This document shows, in pieces, positions 5,785 to 6,949 of a stretch of DNA of 6,949 nt (positions within the stretch are counted from its first letter, which is position 1; the number at the start of each line of letters is the position of its first letter). The stretch is from Pseudomonadota bacterium (GTDB taxonomy: Bacteria > Pseudomonadota > Gammaproteobacteria > Burkholderiales > JABEVD01). The position numbers were made by a program, and so were the translations under genes. The stretch covers positions 1 through 6,949 of the forward strand of contig JAJZPK010000140.1 of NCBI GenBank assembly GCA_021811205.1, read 5' to 3'. Under the pieces are notes generated by a model, which did not search any database, was not told where the DNA came from, and saw only the letters and a list, made by a program, of their open reading frames with translations.

Positions 5785-6949
5785 TCAGGCGGAGCGACGC
5801 ATTGTCCCTCCGAGTGCAGGGTCCCCCTGGCCTACGCTGATCACGCGATCCAGCGTCTTGGGTACGGGAAGCTTGAGCGTCCTGTAAAGATTGGCAAGAT
5901 TCAGGCGGAAAAGCGAGTCGAACGAGGCAACACTGACGGCCGAATTGTAATCTCCGAACCACCAGAACCAGTCCGATCCCTCGCAATCGGCAAGCTGCTT
6001 CTCGGCCGCCGCCTTTTCCGCATCAGAAAGGCGTCCGCTTGCCATGACATGGTCATAGCTTTTCTTGGCCTCGCACAAGAGATCCCAGCCCATGTTCTTG
6101 TCTTCCGATCCGATCCATGTGCTGAACGTGCCGTAGACCCAGCTTCCTGCGACAACCGAAGGCAGGGGGGCAGCATGCTGAGCGCATTCCGAGAACGTAC
6201 GCATGCGAATGTCGGGATGATTGGCCAGCGCCTCGTAGAGATCGGAAAGGAAATAATAGCCATTGTAGGGGTAGAACTCCCACGCGTTTTCGCCATCGAG
6301 TATCACGCTGACGATGGGATTCTCGCCTTCAGGACTTTGCCTCAGGATCTCCTCCAGATGATGCACGAAATCGTTGGCTGCATCCCTGCCGTTCCATTTG
6401 GAATATTCGAAACCGATCCTGTCCGAAAGATAATCGTCTCTGAAAAAGCAGGCAATCTTTCCCGTTCTGTACGGTTTGTACAGATACTCCGAACGTGGGG
6501 GAAGCTCCCCCATCTTTTTCAGACTGTTGGCAAGAACGGCCTCTCCCGTTGCAGCCCATTCTAATCCGCTCTCCGCAAAAATGGCCAGCGCGCCATCCGA
6601 GACGCTCCCCTCGGATGGCCAGACCCCAGCAGGTGTACACCCGAATCTGGCCTTGTGGCTCTCGATCGCCTGCTCGACGTGCTGCTGGGCACGCGTTCTC
6701 CCGCCGGGATAGACACCGCATTTGGGCAGAGGCGCATCGGGCATGGCCTCCCTCGCCGATTCGAAATTCAGCAGAAGCGGTACGATGGGGTGGCAATAGG
6801 GCGTCGTGGAAATCTCGATTTTTCCGGCCTCCAGCAACGCCTTGTAGCGGGGAATGAGCCCACTGATCAGCTCGCCGATGAGATCGAAAAGCGTTTTTCT
6901 GTCCTCATGAGTGAACTGGCTGCCTTTGGCCATCAGCCGCGCGACCGGC
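5785..6949 (-). CDS. GH57 alpha-amylase/alpha-mannosidase-type hydrolase (COG1449-like), 5' end outside window
   Basis: The frame is open to the window edge; in-frame codons before the ATG at 6933 read P-V-A-R-L, so that ATG is internal. Counting from it, 382 residues are visible. Motifs are EISTTPYCHPIVPLL (40-54), GVWPSEGSVSD (103-113) with the likely nucleophile Glu108, SVILDGENAWEFYP (209-222) with the likely acid/base Asp213, and GSWVYGTFSTWIG (263-275). A late SDWFWWFGDYN (320-330) is characteristic of this GH57 branch. The missing N-terminus should carry the HxHQP region, perhaps 100-150 residues. It is clearly a different subfamily from the neighbouring GH57, as it lacks the DUF1925/DUF1926 half. 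Substrates in this branch are poorly defined; an internal alpha-1,4 or alpha-1,6 glucan is likely from context. It is the first gene visible in the operon with the glucanotransferase and kinase; the promoter is upstream, off the window. Confidence 0.9.
   Translation of the reverse strand, partial: PVARLMAKGSQFTHEDRKTLFDLIGELISGLIPRYKALLEAGKIEISTTPYCHPIVPLLLNFESAREAMPDAPLPKCGVYPGGRTRAQQHVEQAIESHKARFGCTPAGVWPSEGSVSDGALAIFAESGLEWAATGEAVLANSLKKMGELPPRSEYLYKPYRTGKIACFFRDDYLSDRIGFEYSKWNGRDAANDFVHHLEEILRQSPEGENPIVSVILDGENAWEFYPYNGYYFLSDLYEALANHPDIRMRTFSECAQHAAPLPSVVAGSWVYGTFSTWIGSEDKNMGWDLLCEAKKSYDHVMASGRLSDAEKAAAEKQLADCEGSDWFWWFGDYNSAVSVASFDSLFRLNLANLYRTLKLPVPKTLDRVISVGQGDPALGGTMRRSA
6495..6519 (+). 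terminator. Intrinsic-terminator-like hairpin, antisense within the GH57 gene
   Basis: On the + strand TGGGGGA (6496-6502), loop AGC and TCCCCCA (6506-6512) form a perfect 7-bp GC-rich stem, extendable by a G-U pair at 6495/6513. TCTTTTT (6513-6519) follows at once. This is the shape of a Rho-independent terminator, but it points against the gene and no + strand gene precedes it in the window. The minus-strand codons (K-K-M-G-E-L-P-P) explain it equally well, so it may be coincidental. Confidence 0.25.

Noticed and set aside
5689..6564. Long + strand open frame of 291 codons across both GH57 genes
   Set aside because: It is antisense to two well-supported genes, has no family motif and no convincing ribosome site.

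Overview
The window looks like chromosomal DNA of a Gram-negative bacterium, most likely a proteobacterium of the beta, gamma or zeta type. The reasons are moderate-to-high GC (mid-50s percent by eye), an E. coli-like NadB, a proteobacterial DUF1289 protein and an NsrR with an E. coli-style operator. The species cannot be fixed from the sequence. The window is densely coding: six complete genes, two genes cut by the window ends, and one real intergenic region (2259-2408). I see no mobile element, CRISPR array, tRNA or rRNA.

Left block (1-938, + strand): the C-terminal part of nadB (L-aspartate oxidase, NAD biosynthesis) overlaps by ATGA with a small cysteine-rich DUF1289 gene. The DUF1289 gene converges on, and overlaps by 34 nt, the next gene on the opposite strand.

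Middle block (905-2849) is a nitric-oxide response module. A group I truncated hemoglobin gene and, 13 nt downstream, a gene for a ferredoxin/FAD/NAD(P)H reductase form a two-gene minus-strand operon. An NsrR-type Rrf2 regulator is transcribed divergently. The shared 150-nt intergenic region holds a strong minus-strand promoter (perfect TTGACA, 17-nt spacer, TAACAT). Its -10 box lies inside an 11-1-11 inverted repeat that resembles the NsrR consensus. The inferred system is NO-controlled and works like a flavohemoglobin split into two proteins: the globin binds O2 and oxidises NO to nitrate, and the reductase re-reduces the heme.

Right block (2840-6949, - strand) is a storage-glucan operon: a 5'-truncated GH57 hydrolase, a complete GH57 4-alpha-glucanotransferase-like enzyme and a ROK-family sugar kinase, with gaps of 25 nt and 1 nt. 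Together they would rework maltodextrins or glycogen and phosphorylate the glucose released. This operon converges on nsrR, and the two stop codons overlap in a perfect 10-bp palindrome.

The most striking non-gene signal is a 34-bp near-perfect palindrome in the reductase gene, over its [2Fe-2S] cysteine codons. It is in codon register, so both strands encode almost the same Cys-Arg-Ser-Gly-Ile-Cys motif.
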